Shown: positions 25,125-35,698, numbered from the stretch's first letter. The stretch is DNA of 64,000 nucleotides from Aquimarina atlantica (GCF_000626715.1 NZ_AQRA01000005.1:310001-374000), one strand, 5' to 3'. The notes: generated by a model not told the origin, from the letters alone. Translations and numbers: made by a program.

Positions 25125-25693
25125 TGAAAAACAACAAGCAGCTTTTTTTAATTCTTATTAGTTGTTTATTTATGGCTTTTTTGAGCTGTAATACCTTTAC
25201 ATTTAATAGCTCTAAAAAACTAGAAAAGTTAAACAAAGAGCTAATCGAATTAAACAATACCTATAGAAATAAAAAAATAGATTTACAGAATCCAAGTTTA
25301 TTAAATGACTTATTTAGAAATGACCTCGATAATGATTATAGTATTTTAGTTTATTATGATGCGGATTGTTGGGTTTGCTTTGAAGAACTTAGTGCTTGGC
25401 AAGAAATTATAAATCATTTCAAAAAAATAGATAGTAAAATTAATATTAAATTTATTTTATCCACTACGAATCTAGAAAAGACCCTGAAAAATTTGAGAGA
25501 AATAAATTTTTCTGAATCATATATTGTTATTGATATGGATAACTCTTTCCTAAAACATTATAAGCATGTTTCTTATAAACCCTATAATACTATGTTGTTG
25601 GATAAGAATAAAAAAATACTTTTTATAGGCTCCCCTTTAAAATCTAAAAATTTGAAGAAACATTATTCAGAACTTATTTTAAATGAAGAATAA
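25124..25693 (+). CDS. Thioredoxin-like lipoprotein with CxxC
   Basis: A 189-residue protein with a lipoprotein signal ending at LSC (Cys about 22) and a thioredoxin-like fold with ILVYYDADCWVCFEEL; the Cys-Trp-Val-Cys pair is near residues 82-85. A later Pro (SYKPYNTMLLD) matches the cis-Pro region. It probably makes or reduces disulfides in the periplasm; the two-cysteine peptide encoded upstream is the obvious candidate substrate. It overlaps the propeller gene (TAATG), implying coupled translation. Confidence 0.75.
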   Translation: MKNNKQLFLILISCLFMAFLSCNTFTFNSSKKLEKLNKELIELNNTYRNKKIDLQNPSLLNDLFRNDLDNDYSILVYYDADCWVCFEELSAWQEIINHFKKIDSKINIKFILSTTNLEKTLKNLREINFSESYIVIDMDNSFLKHYKHVSYKPYNTMLLDKNKKILFIGSPLKSKNLKKHYSELILNEE

Positions 25694-25817
25694 ATACAAT
25701 CTATAGATTTTGTAGAATTTCTGAAATGAATATAATTAATATAACTCTAATAACCATAGGATTTTTGTATTATAAAGATAAATATAACATCCCTAAAAAG
25801 CTTATTAATTTAAAACG

Positions 25818-26864
25818 ATGAATAAAAAGTGGTATTTATACTTAATTTCAATAAGTTTTTTCTTCTGTTGCAAAAATAAGGAGAACTTAGCCTTGGAAAA
25901 CAGCTTCGCTTTTGAAAAAACTAAAGTTAAAATAGCAACTGTTAGAAAATCTTCTTTATCGACTTTAATAAATAGTAATGGGAAACTTGAAGCTATAAAA
26001 AAAGTAGATTTAAAATTTGAAAACGAAGGTATAATTCAAAAAATAAATGTACATGAAGGAGATATGGTAATGAAAGGTGATGTTATCGCCTATCAATCAT
26101 CAAGCCATCTCATTTCTGAGATGTTAAAAAATAAGGAAACATTAACCAAGACTAAGCTAAATATGGAAGATATTCTATTAGGTTTTGGATATAGCCTAAA
26201 AGATTCTTTAGTAATCCCTAAAGAGACCATGAATATGGTTAAATCTCGTTCTAGATTATTAGAAGCAGAAAACCAAATTATTCAAACTAGAAAACAATAT
26301 TTAGCAACTAAAATTGTTGCTCCATTTTCTGGGGTGATAGCAAACATTAGTGCTCACGAAAAAGAGTTGTCCTCTATGTCAGATAAGATATGTAGCTTAA
26401 TAGATAGTTCTAAATTATTTGTGACTTTTTTTATTTTAGAGAAAGAGTTGGGAATGGTGTCTAAAGGCGATCTAATAGAAGTATTTCCGGTTGCAATGTC
26501 AAAAAAATATAAAGGAACCATAAGACACATAAACCCTATAGTGGATAATAACGGATTAATTTTGATTAAGGCTACTATTGAAAATAAAGATAAGCTTTTA
26601 CTACATGGAATGAATGTAAACGTGAACATTGTAAAGAAAATAAATGATGTTATATGCATTCCTAAAAAAGCTTTAGTGGACAGACAAGGTAAAAAAATAG
26701 TTTTCACATATTCAAAAGGAAAATCAAAATGGAATTATGTTAGGTTAGGCTATGAAACTAGCGATTCTATAATTATTACTAAAGGTATAAATATCAATGA
26801 TACGATTATTACTGATGGCAACATAAATCTCGCTCACGATGCTGAAATTGAATTTATAGAATAA
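25818..26864 (+). CDS. HlyD/RND periplasmic adaptor lipoprotein
   Basis: A 348-residue protein with a lipoprotein signal (SISFFFCCK). A biotinyl-lipoyl-like part (INVHEGDMVMKGDVIAYQSS) is followed by a helical hairpin, a second lipoyl half (KIVAPFSGVIANISAHEKEL) and a membrane-proximal beta domain. It links an inner-membrane pump to a TolC-type channel. It is slightly short in the hairpin compared with AcrA. Six bases separate it from the first pump gene. Confidence 0.85.
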   Translation: MNKKWYLYLISISFFFCCKNKENLALENSFAFEKTKVKIATVRKSSLSTLINSNGKLEAIKKVDLKFENEGIIQKINVHEGDMVMKGDVIAYQSSSHLISEMLKNKETLTKTKLNMEDILLGFGYSLKDSLVIPKETMNMVKSRSRLLEAENQIIQTRKQYLATKIVAPFSGVIANISAHEKELSSMSDKICSLIDSSKLFVTFFILEKELGMVSKGDLIEVFPVAMSKKYKGTIRHINPIVDNNGLILIKATIENKDKLLLHGMNVNVNIVKKINDVICIPKKALVDRQGKKIVFTYSKGKSKWNYVRLGYETSDSIIITKGININDTIITDGNINLAHDAEIEFIE

Positions 26865-26870
26865 ATCTTC

Positions 26871-29800
26871 ATGCCTAATTTTTCAATTAAGATACTATTT
26901 TTTACCATCTCCATAATTGGGATATTATGCATCCCTTTTCTGTCATACAAATTGATTCCGGATAATATTTCTCCTGTGCTAAAAGTATCATTTTCATGGC
27001 CAAACACATCTCAATACATAATAGAAAGAGAGGTTACATCTAGATTTGAAGGTATATTTTCTTCTGTAAAAGATGTAAAGAAAATTATTTCTAAGAGCTA
27101 TGCAGGTTATGGAGAGATTTTTATCGAATTCAACAATAAGACTGATATAGATAGAGTTAGGTTTCAACTGTCTACATTAATTCGGCAAATATATCCAAAC
27201 CTTCCTAAAGGTATTACATATCCTAAAGTTTTAAAACAAAGGTACTATGATCAAGATGTAAGGTTTTTAAGTTATTCAATTATTGAGAAAAAAGGAAATT
27301 CCAATATCTCGCAATTCATTGACAAAATATTAACTCCAAGAATCAATCAAATTAAAAATGTAAGTTCAATAAAATATGATGGTATTCCATCGTATTATTA
27401 TGAAGTAAAGTATAATTCTAAGGAGATAAATTTATTGAATATTTCTATAAATGAAATAAAGTTAAGTTTAATACATTCGTTAGAAAAGAAAAATTTAGGA
27501 ACATTTATAAGTACAAACAAAACTTATTCTGAAGAATTTTCAATTATACTTAACGACTCTTTTTCTATAGAAGAATTATACAACTTGCCTTTAAAAAAGG
27601 TAAAATCTAAAATTATTAGATTAAAGGATGTTGCTTCTATAATTAAAAAAAAGAGAGAGCCAATAAATCTATTTAGAATCAATGGGCAAAAATCCATAAG
27701 CTTCTCTATAGTTGCAGATAAAAATGCAAACCAAATAAAATTAGCAAACACAATAAAAAGAGAGATTCAGAATTTGGATAAAGAATATTCGAATTATAAC
27801 TTTATTTTAACAAACGATAAAACAATACATTTAAAAAAAGAGTTGGGAAGTATTTTTTTTAGAACATTAATGTCTTTTGTTTTCTTGTTGTTTTTTACTG
27901 CATTTGTTTATCAAAGTTCCAGATATGTTTTTGTTTTATTTTTTTCTTTAATAGTTATTCTACTAGTATCATTTATTTTTTTTAAGGTCTTTGAAATTGG
28001 AATTCATATCTACTCTTTGATGGCAATTGCGATATCAATCGGTTTTGCAATTGATAATACTATCATAAGTATTGATCATTATTTAAGAAATAAAAACAGA
28101 AAAATTGTTTTGCCTATTTTTGCAGCAACAATAACCACTATTACTCCGCTTTTTTTGATCGTTTTTTTAGAGGATTCTATTAGGATAAACTTAATAGATT
28201 TTTCATGGACTTTGGTTATTATATTGACTTCTTCATTATTAGTGAGCTTTTTTTTCACCCCATCTATTATTCAATCTAATACGCCCAAAAGAAATTTATT
28301 AAAAATCAGAAAATTATTTCTTTTAGTAGGTTATTATAGGAAAATTATTCTTTTTCTAACACGTTACCGTATAATAATAGGTGTCGTATTAATATTTCTC
28401 TTTGGTACCCCGTTATTTTTACTTCCTAAAAATATAGAAGGAAATTCTTTTTGGACTGATGCTTATAATTTAAGTATTGGAAGCGACTATTATACCAATT
28501 ATGTAAGACCTAAGACGGATAAATATTTTGGTGGGGTACTTAAGTTGTTTTTCGAGAATTCTCTGGACGATGATTTTATTCAAAACCCCAAAAGACCAAA
28601 AGTATCTATGAGAATAAAGACGCCCTTTGGTTCGACAATCAATTATATTGATACTATCTGCAAAAAAATTGAGAACTCATTAAATCTTAATTTATCTTTA
28701 GGCATAGATTTTTTTCAAACGACCATATATGATAAGAGATCCGCTCAAATTGATGTTTTTTTCAAAGCTGATACTAGTTTAGATTTTTTATATGATCTAA
28801 AAGGGTTTTTAGAAAAAGAATCATTAAATATGAGTGGTGTTGATTTTACTATTTATGGAGTAGGAAAACCATTTGGAACGTTTTCTGATGAATCGTATAG
28901 CTCTAGTATTATCTTTATGGGATACGATTATAAAAAACTACATTCATATGCCGAGATGGTATCTAAAAAAATAATAAAAAATAATAGAATTAAAAACACA
29001 GTACTACAAAGTGAGCAATCTTGGTTTTACCACAATAAAAAAAAATATACATTACAAGGCATTGATTTGGTTTCACGAAATGTATTGAAAGATTTTTATG
29101 ATAACTTTTCGCTAAAAGAAATTGGAAACTATAAAATCGGGAAAGGCAAAATTCCTATAAAACTAATTTCTAATACTAAAGAAAAGAAATCAGCCTACAT
29201 TATCCTCAATACACAATTTTTAGCTAATGATTCAATTAGATACAAACCTAAGTTTGATGTAAAATTAGATTTAAAAAGCGTTCCAGATAAGATAGTGAAA
29301 AGTAATCAGGAATATCAATTAGTATTGCAATACGATTTCAAAGGAACTAAAAAACACAACAAAATTGTGAAAAAAGATATAATTAATAGATTTAAAAAAT
29401 ATTTTGCTCCTGGTTTTAAATTAAAAGATGGAGATATAGTTCCTCTGGATGATAAAAGTAAAACATTATTCTTGCCAATATTAGTTTGCTTGTTTATGAT
29501 TTTCAGTATTTGTGCAATATTATTAGAATCTTTTATGAAATCTTTACTCATAGTATCAATGATACCTATAACTCTTATAGGATTGTTTTTCAGTCTTTAT
29601 TACATGGAGATTGGATTTAACTCTGGAGTATATGGTGGTTTAATCTTATTGATTGGAATATTGGTTAATTCAGCAATATTTATTATCAATGAATATACTA
29701 ATTATAATAAAAAATTTAATTCAGAAAAATCTTATTTCAAGGCATTTAACCAAAAGATAATTCCTATAACTATTACAATTTTGTCTACTGTTGTGGGGCT

Positions 29801-29957
29801 AATTCCATTTCTAATATCTGATAGTGAAAATAATTTTTGGTACCCTTTTGCGGTAACTATATGCTTAGGACTCTTATTTTCATTATTTACTCTGATATTT
29901 ATTCTTCCAATTTATTTAGTTTCAAATAATAAGTATGATTCGATTCTTAGTAAATAG
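26871..29957 (+). CDS. RND-family transporter subunit 1
   Basis: A 1028-residue protein with TM1 at about residues 5-28, a large periplasmic loop, a membrane block with SIGFAIDNTIISIDHYL (the TM4 Asp of the proton relay), a second loop and a second membrane block ending near residue 1020. Overall length and layout are those of AcrB/CusA-type pumps. It overlaps the next RND gene by 23 bases, so both are made together and may form a mixed trimer as in MdtBC. Substrate unknown; the context suggests the small peptide or a modified form. Confidence 0.85.
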   Translation: MPNFSIKILFFTISIIGILCIPFLSYKLIPDNISPVLKVSFSWPNTSQYIIEREVTSRFEGIFSSVKDVKKIISKSYAGYGEIFIEFNNKTDIDRVRFQLSTLIRQIYPNLPKGITYPKVLKQRYYDQDVRFLSYSIIEKKGNSNISQFIDKILTPRINQIKNVSSIKYDGIPSYYYEVKYNSKEINLLNISINEIKLSLIHSLEKKNLGTFISTNKTYSEEFSIILNDSFSIEELYNLPLKKVKSKIIRLKDVASIIKKKREPINLFRINGQKSISFSIVADKNANQIKLANTIKREIQNLDKEYSNYNFILTNDKTIHLKKELGSIFFRTLMSFVFLLFFTAFVYQSSRYVFVLFFSLIVILLVSFIFFKVFEIGIHIYSLMAIAISIGFAIDNTIISIDHYLRNKNRKIVLPIFAATITTITPLFLIVFLEDSIRINLIDFSWTLVIILTSSLLVSFFFTPSIIQSNTPKRNLLKIRKLFLLVGYYRKIILFLTRYRIIIGVVLIFLFGTPLFLLPKNIEGNSFWTDAYNLSIGSDYYTNYVRPKTDKYFGGVLKLFFENSLDDDFIQNPKRPKVSMRIKTPFGSTINYIDTICKKIENSLNLNLSLGIDFFQTTIYDKRSAQIDVFFKADTSLDFLYDLKGFLEKESLNMSGVDFTIYGVGKPFGTFSDESYSSSIIFMGYDYKKLHSYAEMVSKKIIKNNRIKNTVLQSEQSWFYHNKKKYTLQGIDLVSRNVLKDFYDNFSLKEIGNYKIGKGKIPIKLISNTKEKKSAYIILNTQFLANDSIRYKPKFDVKLDLKSVPDKIVKSNQEYQLVLQYDFKGTKKHNKIVKKDIINRFKKYFAPGFKLKDGDIVPLDDKSKTLFLPILVCLFMIFSICAILLESFMKSLLIVSMIPITLIGLFFSLYYMEIGFNSGVYGGLILLIGILVNSAIFIINEYTNYNKKFNSEKSYFKAFNQKIIPITITILSTVVGLIPFLISDSENNFWYPFAVTICLGLLFSLFTLIFILPIYLVSNNKYDSILSK

Positions 29958-32895
29958 GCCTATAGGAGTGATTATGAGTTTTGCATTGCTCATTCTTTCT
30001 GGTATTATTTTGTCTCAGAAAATTCCAATATCATTGTTTCCTGATTCAAATTTCCCAAAATTGGATATTATTATTGATAATCCAGGGCAATCTCCAGAGG
30101 ATTTTGATAACAAAATAGTGCAAAAGGTTAGAAACAATTTACTACAAGTTAGCAGTATTGTTGATATTAATAGTTATTCAAATACTAAAAATGGGAAAGT
30201 GGAACTAATTTTCGATTATGGATCAAACTTAGATTTGATTTTTTTTGAAGTAAATGAGAAAATTGATGAAACATTATCTGATTTACCCTATAAAATAAAT
30301 CGTCCAAAAGTTGTGAAATCTAACCTTTCAGAGATACCTTTACTTTATTTATCAGTCACTTTAAAAGATAATTCTTCTATTTCTTTTGAAGACCTTTCTT
30401 CTTTTGTAAATGGGAAATTAAAAAACAGATTAGAACAACTTTATGAAGTATCATTCGTTGATATGACCGGTTTAAGCAAAAGAGCTATCCAAATCTCCAT
30501 TGATGAAAAACTTATTAATTCTTTAGGAATTACTTTACAAGAGGTAAAAACAGCAATAAAGGAAAGTAGTTTTGTTTTAGGGAATGTACAGATTTCGGAA
30601 GGACATTTTACATATGATTTATCAATTGAGAACAGCATTAATTCTTTAGATGACATAGGAAAAATAACATTGTTAATTGACCATAAAAAAATAACTCTTT
30701 CTGAAATAGCTGATATAAAAAATGTTATAAAAAATGAAGATGAATATTATCACGATATGAATAAAGCAATTAGCCTTGCAGTTATTAAAAATCCAAACTC
30801 AAAAGAAAGTGATTTTATTTCAAAATTGAATAGCACTATTAAAAATATAGCGGAACAGAATGAAAATATTATTATATCAAAAACGAATGACAAGACTGTA
30901 ATACTTAAAGACACTATGATGAATTTAACCTTAAGTTTAGTCTTGGGGATTGTACTGACTATTGTTACTACATTTTTTTTCTTGAAATCGTCTTTTAGTA
31001 ACATAACAATCATATTAGTAACTATCACCACATCACTACTAATTGATTTGTTTCTGTTCTACATTCTAGATATTTCCATTAATTTGATATCAATATCTGG
31101 TCTTATATTAGGTGTTGGTTTAATGATAGATAATATCATTATTGTATTAGATAATGTAGAGCAGAATAGTAAAATTGCGAATAATATAAGTAAAGGCACT
31201 ATTCAAGGTGTGAATGAAATATTTACAGCCTTAATCTCTTCTGCTCTCACCACTTGTTCAATATTTATTCCTTTAATCTTTATGAGTGGGCTTGCGGGAA
31301 TATTATTTTATGATCAGGCAATTTCCGTAACAATAGCGTTGACATCTTCTTTTTTTGTTTCCGTAATTTTATTACCTACTTTATATATTTTGCTTAAAAA
31401 GGAATCTAATCAATATGTTTTTAATACTAAGCTTTTATTTTTTTATGAAAAATATTATGATAAAATTAATAATAACAGAAATTCTGTTATTTTAGGAATA
31501 ACTATTGTCATCATTTTAGGAATAACTTCATTTATTTTGATTGATAAAAAGCAATTACCAGAGTTACAATCATCAGAATTAGCTTTTAAGGTTGAATGGA
31601 ATCAAAATCTTATAAACAAAGAATTAATTAAAAGGTCAAAAATTATTTTAAACTTTCTAGAAAACAATATTGAGTCTTCGGAATTGTATCTGAATCAACA
31701 AAATTTCTTATCTAAAACTCAAAGAAATTCAATTGAAGACTATGAATCATTGTACTTCGTAAAAGTAAAAAAAGGCCACGATAAAGAAATCATAAAAGAA
31801 GAAATGGTTTCTAAATTAAGAGTAAAATTCCCGAAGAGTAGTATCAAATTTTTAAGTGAAGAAAATGCTCTTAATTCTATTTTAGTAAATGAAGAATATA
31901 ACTTAAGAGTTATTTCATATGATGACAAAATTAATTTGGAAACCATTAAAAATAAAATGATTGGATCATTTCCAGATTTGATTTTTAATTTAAAAGGTAA
32001 AACTGAAAGAATAAAAGTTAATATAGATGACGATAAACTCTTTATTTATGGTATCGATAAAAATGAGATTATCGAATTTATTAAATTGAAATTTGGAAAA
32101 GAAAAGTTATTAAACATTAATTATGGCAGAACACGAATTCCTGTTACTTTTCTTGCAAACAGCCCTGAATTAGATTCTTTTTTGAAAACAAAGTTTATTA
32201 ACAATAATGGAATCTCATATAACTTAAAAGATTTAATTTCTCTTGAATATGAAGAATATAAAAAAGGGGTTGAAGCTGATTTAGGAGGTATATGTAATAT
32301 ATTATACGTTAAGTCAAAAAAACCAAAACAAGTTATTGATTTTATAAGGAAAACTTTCCCTAATTCCCCCATAAGTTTTGAGGGTACTTACAAGTTGGTA
32401 GAAAAACTGCAAAAAGAGATTTTCTTTATTATTATCACAACCTTTCTATTGTTATATCTAATTTTAGCAATACAATTTGATTCTTTAAAATTACCTTTAA
32501 TCATTCTGTCAGAAGTCCCTGTTTCGGTTTCAGTGGCACTTATCTTTTTATATCTTTCAGATAACACTTTAAATGTTATGTCATTTATTGGAATGATAGT
32601 AATGAGCGGTATAATTATTAATGATTCTATTCTAAAAATAGATTTAATCAAAAAACTCCTTATTAATGGATTTACTATAGATGAAGCTATTAATTCTGCA
32701 GGTAAAAGACGATTAAATGCAATTGTTATGACAAGTTTAACAACGATATTGGCAACTTTACCTATCCTATTTCAAAATGAATTAAGTACTCAGTTACAAT
32801 CTCCTCTAATTATTTCACTAATTGGAGGGTTGTTGGCAGGAACATTTATGAGTATTTTTATAGTTCCAATTCTCTATAAAAAATTAATGTTATGA
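29935..32895 (+). CDS. RND-family transporter subunit 2
   Basis: A 986-residue protein. It starts FLVNRPIGVIMSFALLILSG (TM1), then LFPDSNFPKLDI typical of the RND porter entrance, a membrane block with LGVGLMIDNIIIVLDNVEQ (proton-relay Asp) and a final block with FIGMIVMSGIIINDSILKIDLI. It is closer to standard HAE1 pumps than subunit 1. Its stop overlaps the TolC gene start (ATGA), so adaptor, two pumps and channel form one tightly coupled unit. Confidence 0.85.
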   Translation: MIRFLVNRPIGVIMSFALLILSGIILSQKIPISLFPDSNFPKLDIIIDNPGQSPEDFDNKIVQKVRNNLLQVSSIVDINSYSNTKNGKVELIFDYGSNLDLIFFEVNEKIDETLSDLPYKINRPKVVKSNLSEIPLLYLSVTLKDNSSISFEDLSSFVNGKLKNRLEQLYEVSFVDMTGLSKRAIQISIDEKLINSLGITLQEVKTAIKESSFVLGNVQISEGHFTYDLSIENSINSLDDIGKITLLIDHKKITLSEIADIKNVIKNEDEYYHDMNKAISLAVIKNPNSKESDFISKLNSTIKNIAEQNENIIISKTNDKTVILKDTMMNLTLSLVLGIVLTIVTTFFFLKSSFSNITIILVTITTSLLIDLFLFYILDISINLISISGLILGVGLMIDNIIIVLDNVEQNSKIANNISKGTIQGVNEIFTALISSALTTCSIFIPLIFMSGLAGILFYDQAISVTIALTSSFFVSVILLPTLYILLKKESNQYVFNTKLLFFYEKYYDKINNNRNSVILGITIVIILGITSFILIDKKQLPELQSSELAFKVEWNQNLINKELIKRSKIILNFLENNIESSELYLNQQNFLSKTQRNSIEDYESLYFVKVKKGHDKEIIKEEMVSKLRVKFPKSSIKFLSEENALNSILVNEEYNLRVISYDDKINLETIKNKMIGSFPDLIFNLKGKTERIKVNIDDDKLFIYGIDKNEIIEFIKLKFGKEKLLNINYGRTRIPVTFLANSPELDSFLKTKFINNNGISYNLKDLISLEYEEYKKGVEADLGGICNILYVKSKKPKQVIDFIRKTFPNSPISFEGTYKLVEKLQKEIFFIIITTFLLLYLILAIQFDSLKLPLIILSEVPVSVSVALIFLYLSDNTLNVMSFIGMIVMSGIIINDSILKIDLIKKLLINGFTIDEAINSAGKRRLNAIVMTSLTTILATLPILFQNELSTQLQSPLIISLIGGLLAGTFMSIFIVPILYKKLML

Positions 32896-34337
32896 GAATA
32901 TACACAACGTATCTATTAATTTTTAGCTCAGGATTTTTATTCTCACAATCAACTTTAGGTGTTGAAGAAGCGATAGATTTAGCATTAAAAAACTCTGAAC
33001 TGTATAAAAAAGCTCAGAAAGAAAAATTGTATTCAGAAACAAATAGTATTATTTTCAACAAAGTTTTTCTTCCTAACATTTATGCTTCATCAATATTACC
33101 TTCTATCTCTAAATCGGTAACCAGGGTGACAACATCTGAAGGAAAAGATATCTTTGTAACTCAAAACCAAGCTTATTACGATTTAAGCCTTAATATAGAA
33201 CAAAGAGAGCCTATATTTGGTGGAGTTTTTACTTTTTCTTCTTTTTTTAATAGAATTGATTTATTTGGAAATACTGAAAACCAAACATACTTTTCGACTC
33301 CTTTTTCTTTATCCTACACCAACAATGCTTTTATTTTCAATCCACTTAGGCATGAAAAAACGATTAATAGGTTAAAAACAAAAGAAGATATTGCAAATTT
33401 TAACACTCAACTTGAAGAGATAGCTTATCAAACAGTAGAGAAATATTTTGAATTATTTGTATTAACTAAAAATATTGAAGAAATACGAAAGGCTAACATA
33501 GATATAAAAGAAATATATGATGTAGCTAAGAAAAGATTCAAAATAGGTAGCATAAATAAAGGAGAGTTACTTTCTTTAGAATTAAGCATATTAGATACAG
33601 AGTCCACAATAAATACTTTACTCACTAATCAAAAAATATCGCAGCAAGTACTTGAAAGTTTTATTAAGGAAAGTACATATTTAGAATTAAATACAACACC
33701 AAAACAACTTATTTTAAATCTAGATATTTCATTTGATTTGGCATTAAAGGAAATGATGGAAAACAATCAACTAATGATTGAAAAAGAAAGAAGAAAATTA
33801 GAATTAGAATTAGAACTCAAAAAATATAAATCAAAAAATAGATTCAAAATTAATATTAATGCGTCTTACGGATTGTCAAATACCGCTGTTTCATTCAATG
33901 AATCAATAGAAAACCTACAGGATCAACAATCATATTCACTTTCTTTAAAATATCTTTTGTATGATTTTGGAAAAAATAAACAACAAATTAAACTAATGAA
34001 TATTAAGAAAGATTTACAGGGGAATCATTATGATGTAATAATAGAAGATATGAAACAACAATTATATCGTTTAGTTAACGAATATAATTCTAATATAAAA
34101 AGAATGTCCTTATTAGATAAAAAATTATTTATTGCTAATGAAAGATATGAATTTTTAAGAAAAAGGTATTCTTTGGGTAAAGCTACAATAACCGATCTTA
34201 ATATAGCCCAAAGAGAACATCAACAAATAGATAGTGATTACTTAACTATGTTGAAAGAAACTTGGCTTAAATATTATAAAATAAGAAAAATAACCATGTA
34301 TGACTTTCAAAATAAGCGAAAAATAAGCTATTTATAA
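32892..34337 (+). CDS. TolC-family outer-membrane channel
   Basis: A 481-residue protein with a signal peptide (TYLLIFSSGFLFSQ), the paired TolC repeats with long helices (LGVEEAIDLALKNSELYKKA and KATITDLNIAQREHQQID) and beta segments. It provides the outer-membrane exit for the RND system. The start overlaps the previous gene by four bases. A perfect 13 bp hairpin follows the stop. Confidence 0.85.
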   Translation: MRIYTTYLLIFSSGFLFSQSTLGVEEAIDLALKNSELYKKAQKEKLYSETNSIIFNKVFLPNIYASSILPSISKSVTRVTTSEGKDIFVTQNQAYYDLSLNIEQREPIFGGVFTFSSFFNRIDLFGNTENQTYFSTPFSLSYTNNAFIFNPLRHEKTINRLKTKEDIANFNTQLEEIAYQTVEKYFELFVLTKNIEEIRKANIDIKEIYDVAKKRFKIGSINKGELLSLELSILDTESTINTLLTNQKISQQVLESFIKESTYLELNTTPKQLILNLDISFDLALKEMMENNQLMIEKERRKLELELELKKYKSKNRFKININASYGLSNTAVSFNESIENLQDQQSYSLSLKYLLYDFGKNKQQIKLMNIKKDLQGNHYDVIIEDMKQQLYRLVNEYNSNIKRMSLLDKKLFIANERYEFLRKRYSLGKATITDLNIAQREHQQIDSDYLTMLKETWLKYYKIRKITMYDFQNKRKISYL

Positions 34338-34353
34338 AGCTATTTCTCTTAGT

Positions 34354-34381
34354 ATGAATTTCACTTACAAGTGAAATTCAT
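34354..34381 (+). terminator. Hairpin ending the export operon
   Basis: ATGAATTTCACTT (34354-34366) and its exact complement (34369-34381) around a 2-base loop, 17 bp after the TolC stop. It separates the pump operon from the TlpA-like gene. Confidence 0.7.
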
Positions 34382-34426
34382 TAACTTTATCAATAAAACA
34401 TTTACTTAAACCTAAAATTGAGATTC

Positions 34427-35524
34427 ATGAAAAAAATCATATTTCTATTATTATCCATCGTGTTATTTACTGCTTCATGTCAAAAAGAGAAAAAAAATAG
34501 TTTTGATGGGTATGAAATCAATGGATATGTCAAAAATATTCCTGATAGTACTTTAGTCCAAATTTTGGTTAATAACAAAGTTATTGATTCAACAATTGTT
34601 ATTGGAGAAAAATTCAAACTAATTGGAAAAGTAGAAAAACCAACTAATGTCTTTTTAATGACAAAAAAATCTAGAGATATTAATTTCAAACCCTTCTGGT
34701 TGGAAAATAGTAAAATTGATTTTTATGCTGAAAAAGGAAATTTTATAGAAAGTAAAATAATTGGATCCAAAACTCAAGAAGAGGCAAATATACTTGATAA
34801 AAGAGTATTACCTTATAAAAAAGAATTTGATAGTTTAAATAAAATTCTTTCTAATAAATCGCTCGATGAAGTATATAGAGATTCAATTATTACAAAGTTT
34901 AATGATGTAAGAAAGAAAAAATTAGACATTAATAGAGTTTTTATTAGAGAATACCCAAATTCTTTAGTGAGTAGTCAAACATTAAACCTGTATAAAACTA
35001 CATTTGGAAAAGAAACAACAAAAGAATTATTTTCTTTAATAGATAAAAACCTACATGAAACGGCTGATGGAAAAGCTATTATGAAATTTATAGAATTGAG
35101 TAAAAAACTTAACATTGGTGATAAATTTTTAGATTTTGAACAGGAAAACTTAAATGGCCAAAAGATCAAGTTTTCAAATATTCAGAAAAAATACACACTC
35201 ATTGAATTTTGGGCTTCTTGGTGTATTCCATGTAGAAAATCAAACCCTGAACTTGTGAAAGAGTATGTGAAGTATAAAGATAAAGGTTTTGAAATTATAG
35301 GGGTTTCGCTTGATCAAAAAAGAAATAATTGGCTTAAGGCAATAGAAAAAGATGGTTTAGTTTGGGAAAATGTAAGTGATTTGAAGGGTAATGAAAATGA
35401 GGTTGCTTTGATGTATGGAGTTAATGAAATACCAGATAATTTTTTAATAGATGAAAATGGAAAAATTATTGCCAGAGGTTTAAGAAACGAAGATCTAAAA
35501 AATAAACTTGAGGAACTATTTTAA
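34427..35524 (+). CDS. TlpA-like thiol oxidoreductase lipoprotein (DUF4369 N-domain)
   Basis: About 365 residues from the ATG at 34427 (an in-frame TTG lies three codons earlier). The lipoprotein signal ends at TASC. Residues about 25-130 form the beta-rich DUF4369-type domain seen in Bacteroidetes TlpA proteins, then a helical linker. From about 230 there is an AhpC/TSA-TlpA fold with FWASWCIPCRKSNPEL (CxxC near 265-268) and IPDNFLID at the cis-Pro. It reduces or isomerises periplasmic disulfides. Second CxxC protein of this locus. Confidence 0.85.
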   Translation: MKKIIFLLLSIVLFTASCQKEKKNSFDGYEINGYVKNIPDSTLVQILVNNKVIDSTIVIGEKFKLIGKVEKPTNVFLMTKKSRDINFKPFWLENSKIDFYAEKGNFIESKIIGSKTQEEANILDKRVLPYKKEFDSLNKILSNKSLDEVYRDSIITKFNDVRKKKLDINRVFIREYPNSLVSSQTLNLYKTTFGKETTKELFSLIDKNLHETADGKAIMKFIELSKKLNIGDKFLDFEQENLNGQKIKFSNIQKKYTLIEFWASWCIPCRKSNPELVKEYVKYKDKGFEIIGVSLDQKRNNWLKAIEKDGLVWENVSDLKGNENEVALMYGVNEIPDNFLIDENGKIIARGLRNEDLKNKLEELF

Positions 35525-35530
35525 AATTAA

Positions 35531-35698
35531 GAAAAAGTTTATAAAAATGTAGGTTTAAGTTTAAGAAATACTTTACCATGGAAATCGGGAAATGTTACTA
35601 ACCATTGTATTTCTGTCACAGTGGCAGGAGAGTCTTATAAATCGACCGGTTTTCAGAACCGTATGCTGATGAATCAATTAAGAAGTTTTAGATACTGA
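35531..35698 (+). pseudogene. Remnant of a coding region, C-terminal piece
   Basis: An open frame of 56 codons with no usable start reads protein-like (LPWKSGNVTNHCISVTVAGE, then SYKSTGFQNRMLMNQLRSFR, Tyr and TGA). The rest of the gene is missing and the family is not recognised. The surrounding DNA is non-coding, so this is probably a decayed gene end. Confidence 0.35.
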
